From Desulfovibrio sp. (lineage in GTDB: Bacteria > Desulfobacterota > Desulfovibrionia > Desulfovibrionales > Desulfovibrionaceae), in assembly GCA_003512875.1 (NCBI GenBank), contig DONZ01000057.1, positions 1 to 9,081 on the forward strand: a stretch of 9,081 nucleotides of DNA. Direction: 5' to 3'. The notes beneath the pieces are model-generated. The model saw only the letters and a list, made by a program, of their open reading frames with translations, was not told the origin of the DNA and did not search any database. This document shows positions 6,201-9,081 of this stretch, one piece after another (position 1 is the first letter of the stretch; each line of letters begins with the position of its first letter). Position numbers and translations under genes: made by a program.

Positions 6201-8639
6201 ATGGCTAAAATTCTTCCCTTAGCGGCTGAAAAACTGCACTCTTCCTTGGATGCGAACAAAATTCCCTGGGAAACAAGTGATGATATTCCTAAATCATTAC
6301 GGAAAGATTTTTCCCAACCTCGGGCTGTCAATGCTTTAAATCTTGCCGTCAACATAAAAGATAACGGCTATAATATTTATTTGGCAGGGGAAAACGACCT
6401 TGGCAGAGGCTATATGCTGTATAATTTTTTAAAGCCCATAGCCCAAAAAAAAGAAACACCTCCTGATTTGTTATATGTCAACAATTTTGAAGATACAGAC
6501 AGTCCTATTCTGTTAAAAGTCACCGCGGGGCAAGGAAAAATTTTAAAATCGGAACTTGCCAAAATTTTACAGCAGATCAAAAAAGAAATTCCTTTGCGCT
6601 TTGAAACAGAAGCCTATGAAAAAAAACGGCAAACGATTTTATCCAATTTTCAAAGAATCCGTGAACATTTTATTAAAGAAATGGATACTATTGCCGAAAA
6701 GCAAGGCTTTAATCTGGATATTGACGAGCAAGGCAGTTTAACCCTTTATCCTTTAGTTGAAGGAAAAAGGCTGAACGATGAGGAATTTGAACTTTTAGAC
6801 GTCAATATCCGCTCTGAAATCAAACGAAAAAGTGACCACTTGCTCCACACCATGACCGCCGTCATCAAAAAATTGAGCAAAGCGGAACGTGATTTCAAAC
6901 AAAATCAAAAAGATCTTGAAAAAGAAGTGATGACAGACGTTTTGCATAAATATTTCATCCCGTTTCAAGAAAAATTTTGTAAAAATGCCGGAATATACCA
7001 AGAAAGCGTCAGCAAATTCTTTGACAATATGCATAAGGATATGCTTGAAAATATGGATTTATTCCTTGTCAAAGAAGGAACGATCCCCCTCAGCCTCGCT
7101 GAATTGTCCTCCCCTGTCCTTCCGACGGCTCAAGACAATTCATCACGCTACGAGCTCAATCTTTTTGTCGATAACAGCGAAATAAAAGGAGCTCCCATTA
7201 TTTTTGAAAGCCACCCGACCTTTTTCAATGTGCTCGGCTGCATTGAACGGGAATCGGAAATGGGGGCGTTGTCAACAAATTTCACGTTAATTAAAGCCGG
7301 TTCCGTTCATAAAGCAAACGGCGGTTTTTTAGCTTTTCATATCGAGGATATTCTTGCACACCCAAGCGCTTGGGACGGTTTGCTGCGTGTCCTTCGCGCC
7401 AATAAAAGCAAAGTCGAAGACGACAGCAACGAACTTATCAAAACCAAAACACTCTCTCCCGACGCTCTTGACTTGGATTTAAAAGTTATTCTCATCGGAA
7501 CTGACCAAATCTATGAAACATTGCTGGAAAATGACGACAGGTTTTCCAAACTTTTCAAAATAAAAGCTCAAATGAGCATAGACACAGACAGAACAATATC
7601 GAATATCAGGGCTTGGCTGCATAACATCACGCACATTGTCAACGAGGCGGACTTGCTCCCTTTCGACAAAGAGGCTTTGGCGGCATTGGTTGATTATTCA
7701 ACCTTGTTATGCGAAGACCACACGAAAATATCGCTTAAATTTCCGCTTATCCGGGAAACCATGATTGAAGCATCCGCCCTTGCCGAAATGGAGCAAAGGG
7801 AAACAGTCACGAAAGACTATATCCATAAAGCATATCAAGAAAAAATGTATCGTTCCGCGTATATTGAAGAATTGTTTATGGAAGAATATGACAGGGACAT
7901 GATAAAAATCCAGACTTCAGGATATGCTGTGGGCAGAGTCAACGGCTTATCCGTTACCTATGCGGGACAATTTGAATTTGGCTTGCCGCACCAAATTTCC
8001 TGCACCGTGGGCGTTGGGCACGGCGGCATTATCGACTTGGAAAGGGAGTCGGAACTGGCTGGACCGATACATACAAAAGCCATGATGATTTTAAAAAGCT
8101 ATTTGGTTGACCAATTCGCCCATAATAAACCTCTTGTGTTAACCGGCAGTCTTTGCTTTGAACAAAGCTATAACGGCATTGAAGGGGACTCCGCATCCGG
8201 AGCCGAACTTGTGGCGCTGCTTTCCGCAATATCAAAAACCCCTATCAACCTGAGCCTTGCTATGACAGGCGCGGTCAGCCAAGCTGGCGACATCATGGCT
8301 GTTGGCGGGGTTACCCGCAAAATCGAAGGATTTTTCAAACTTTGCGAACAACGCGGACTCACTGGCAAACAAGGTGTCATTATTCCAAAAGACAATATCG
8401 AACACCTTATGCTCAATGAAAGAGTAAGAAATGCCGTTGCCCAAGGCTTATTCGCCATTTACCCCGTAAGCCACGTCACAGAGGCGTTGGAACTCTTAAC
8501 GGGTATTCCTGCGGGAAAACGCACAAAAGCCGGCAATTTCCCTAAAAACACCCTTTTCCATACCGTGGATGCGGAGCTGCACGAACTCGGCTGGCTTGCT
8601 GAAAACTCCTTTAAAACCCGTAAAAAGAAAGAAAAATAA
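6201..8639 (+). CDS. Lon-like ATP-dependent protease (AAA_32 plus S16 Lon protease domain)
   Basis: The 812-residue protein belongs to the LonB-like cytoplasmic family with an N-terminal AAA_32 region, a long helical insertion at about 110-290 and a C-terminal S16 protease domain. The protease part is intact: NGLSVTYAGQFEFGLP at 581-596, ERESELAGPIHTK at 614-626, FEQSYNGIEGDSAS at 653-666 with catalytic Ser666, and GGVTRKIEGFF with catalytic Lys707. The ATPase part is unusual. The P-loop reads GENDLGRG at 63-70 where GxxxxGK[ST] is expected, and the Walker B stretch reads GGFLAFHIED at 374-383 with His380 where Asp is usual. The C-terminus is a basic tail (KTRKKKEK). The start at 6201 follows AGGGA with 5 nt spacing, 12 bp after the hemC stop. 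A strong terminator lies 53 bp downstream. Substrates are unknown. It is not the classical LonA heat-shock protease. Confidence 0.93.
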   Translation: MAKILPLAAEKLHSSLDANKIPWETSDDIPKSLRKDFSQPRAVNALNLAVNIKDNGYNIYLAGENDLGRGYMLYNFLKPIAQKKETPPDLLYVNNFEDTDSPILLKVTAGQGKILKSELAKILQQIKKEIPLRFETEAYEKKRQTILSNFQRIREHFIKEMDTIAEKQGFNLDIDEQGSLTLYPLVEGKRLNDEEFELLDVNIRSEIKRKSDHLLHTMTAVIKKLSKAERDFKQNQKDLEKEVMTDVLHKYFIPFQEKFCKNAGIYQESVSKFFDNMHKDMLENMDLFLVKEGTIPLSLAELSSPVLPTAQDNSSRYELNLFVDNSEIKGAPIIFESHPTFFNVLGCIERESEMGALSTNFTLIKAGSVHKANGGFLAFHIEDILAHPSAWDGLLRVLRANKSKVEDDSNELIKTKTLSPDALDLDLKVILIGTDQIYETLLENDDRFSKLFKIKAQMSIDTDRTISNIRAWLHNITHIVNEADLLPFDKEALAALVDYSTLLCEDHTKISLKFPLIRETMIEASALAEMEQRETVTKDYIHKAYQEKMYRSAYIEELFMEEYDRDMIKIQTSGYAVGRVNGLSVTYAGQFEFGLPHQISCTVGVGHGGIIDLERESELAGPIHTKAMMILKSYLVDQFAHNKPLVLTGSLCFEQSYNGIEGDSASGAELVALLSAISKTPINLSLAMTGAVSQAGDIMAVGGVTRKIEGFFKLCEQRGLTGKQGVIIPKDNIEHLMLNERVRNAVAQGLFAIYPVSHVTEALELLTGIPAGKRTKAGNFPKNTLFHTVDAELHELGWLAENSFKTRKKKEK

Positions 8640-8692
8640 AAAACGCCCGAAAAGAAATTTTAATTATCAGATCAAAACTTCTTTTAGTTTTA

Positions 8693-8735
8693 AAAAAAAA
8701 AGACTTCGATGTATTCTCTTGAAGTCTTTTTTTTT
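8693..8735. terminator. Strong bidirectional intrinsic terminator after the Lon-like protease gene
   Basis: A perfect 15-bp stem is formed by nine A plus GACTTC (8693-8707) and GAAGTC plus nine T (8721-8735), with a 13-nt loop. Both strands end in a U run, so it can stop the plus-strand operon and any minus-strand transcript arriving from the right. Confidence 0.93.
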
Positions 8736-8844
8736 GCTGAAGCGACAACAACATATAATTTTTAATAAATTATTATGGATATCATGCGGAAACGTTCCGG
8801 TTTAAATAATTTGAAAATACCTCCTAACAAAAATTTTATAGAGC

Positions 8845-8859
8845 TGTGACAATATCACA
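8845..8859. promoter_or_regulatory. CRP/FNR-like palindrome TGTGA-N5-TCACA
   Basis: Perfect 5-bp arms TGTGA and TCACA flank CAATA. The half-sites are those of CRP-type regulators, but the usual spacing is 6 bp, so the match is imperfect. It sits between convergent genes where no gene promoter is expected. It would only make sense if the gap encodes a transcript. Confidence 0.25.
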
Positions 8860-8988
8860 AAACAAAGACGCATTTATTTACTTTTCCACAAAAAATTATA
8901 TGACATTTGCGGTTTTGGCTTCTTCCCCAACACACAGGCTTTAATTGCAAAATAAACGAGAGAGTTTCCGACATCTTGCACAGACTTG

Positions 8989-9081
8989 TTATTTTTTCTG
9001 TCCGTAAATTGCCAGACACACACCGCCGACAGTCAGCAGCAGACAAACACCCTGCACCGCCGTCAGCCGCTCATCCAACAA
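8989..9081 (-). CDS. C-terminal end of a probable EamA/DMT-family membrane transporter (cut by window edge)
   Basis: Reading inwards from the right edge on the minus strand, 30 codons end in TAA at 8989. The peptide LLDERLTAVQG followed by the hydrophobic helix VCLLLTVGGVCLAIYG and a short QKK tail matches the usual end of drug/metabolite transporter proteins, whose last loop carries an [FL]xERLT element before the tenth membrane helix and a positive cytoplasmic tail. Substrate and full length cannot be seen. Five of the seven Leu codons are CTG and the stretch is visibly GC-richer than its neighbours, where CTT, TTA and TTG are common, hinting at a different compositional history. The evidence is a short fragment only, so the family call is moderate. 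Confidence 0.6.
   Translation of the reverse strand: MLDERLTAVQGVCLLLTVGGVCLAIYGQKK

Larger units (their letters stand above)
8640..8988. other. Convergent intergenic region with terminator, palindromes and a possible small RNA
   Basis: These 349 bp lie between the stops of two genes that face each other. They hold the terminator at 8693-8735, a 5-bp-arm hairpin CGGAA-ACG-TTCCG at 8787-8799 and a TGTGA-N5-TCACA palindrome at 8845-8859. I see no credible protein gene: the open frames here are short, lack ribosome-binding sites and show no family motifs. A minus-strand TATAAA (8840-8835) lies upstream of the terminator, which would allow a short transcript. Confidence 0.5.

Noticed and set aside
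8569..8805. Plus-strand frame crossing the end of the protease gene and the terminator
   Set aside because: Its peptide is a shifted reading of the protease C-terminus followed by translation of the terminator A and T runs.
8775..8847. 24-codon plus-strand mini-frame (MDIMRKRSG...)
   Set aside because: It has no ribosome-binding site or promoter and lies in the convergent gap. The length is within chance expectation.
8855..9046. Minus-strand frame of 63 codons near the right edge
   Set aside because: It overlaps the transporter-like C-terminus in another frame, has no ribosome-binding site and shows no recognisable motif.
1..9081. CRISPR array, insertion sequence, phage, toxin-antitoxin or anti-phage defence cassette
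   Set aside because: I saw no direct-repeat array, transposase, integrase or defence-type domain. The Sir2 protein is a stand-alone deacylase of normal length, not a Sir2 defence fusion.

Overview
The window looks like an ordinary chromosomal stretch of a fairly AT-rich Gram-negative bacterium (roughly 40% GC by eye). The family mix suggests a low-GC member of the Desulfovibrionaceae (Desulfobacterota): an FmdB zinc-ribbon protein with a Gly/Cys-rich tail, a DUF1956-like TetR regulator, a large AAA_32-type Lon-like protease and an orphan periplasmic amino-acid-binding protein. The placement is an inference from gene style only, because no rRNA or other marker is present.

Region 1 (1-2494, minus strand) is a tight three-gene unit: a Sir2-family deacylase, hslU, and the first 128 codons of an RlmD/RumA-type RNA methyltransferase that runs off the left edge. 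The gaps are 23 and 24 bp. A good sigma70-like promoter (TTGCAA-17-TAGAAT) lies just upstream of sir2. HslV, the peptidase partner of HslU, is not here. Region 2 (2495-3453) is a divergent TetR regulator that ends at a strong bidirectional terminator shared with the gene facing it. Region 3 (3476-4852, minus strand) holds two exported proteins: a periplasmic solute-binding protein of the polar amino-acid type with no transporter partners, and a small secreted protein of unknown function. The gap between them carries an 18-bp palindrome over the likely promoter and a long-range inverted repeat. Region 4 (4931-8735, plus strand) is an operon of an FmdB-family zinc ribbon, hemC (porphobilinogen deaminase, tetrapyrrole synthesis) and the Lon-like protease, closed by a 15-bp-stem bidirectional terminator. 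Region 5 (8736-9081) is a convergent intergenic stretch followed by the last 30 codons of a minus-strand protein that resembles the end of an EamA/DMT transporter.

Functionally the genes are housekeeping: protein quality control (HslU, Lon-like protease), protein deacylation, rRNA modification, haem or sirohaem precursor synthesis, and nutrient capture. I found no phage, insertion sequence, CRISPR array, tRNA or rRNA, and no convincing undescribed system. The points most worth a second look are the departures from the canonical Walker A and B motifs in the Lon-like protease, a possible small RNA in the 8.7-8.84 kb gap, and the palindromes in the two regulatory gaps.
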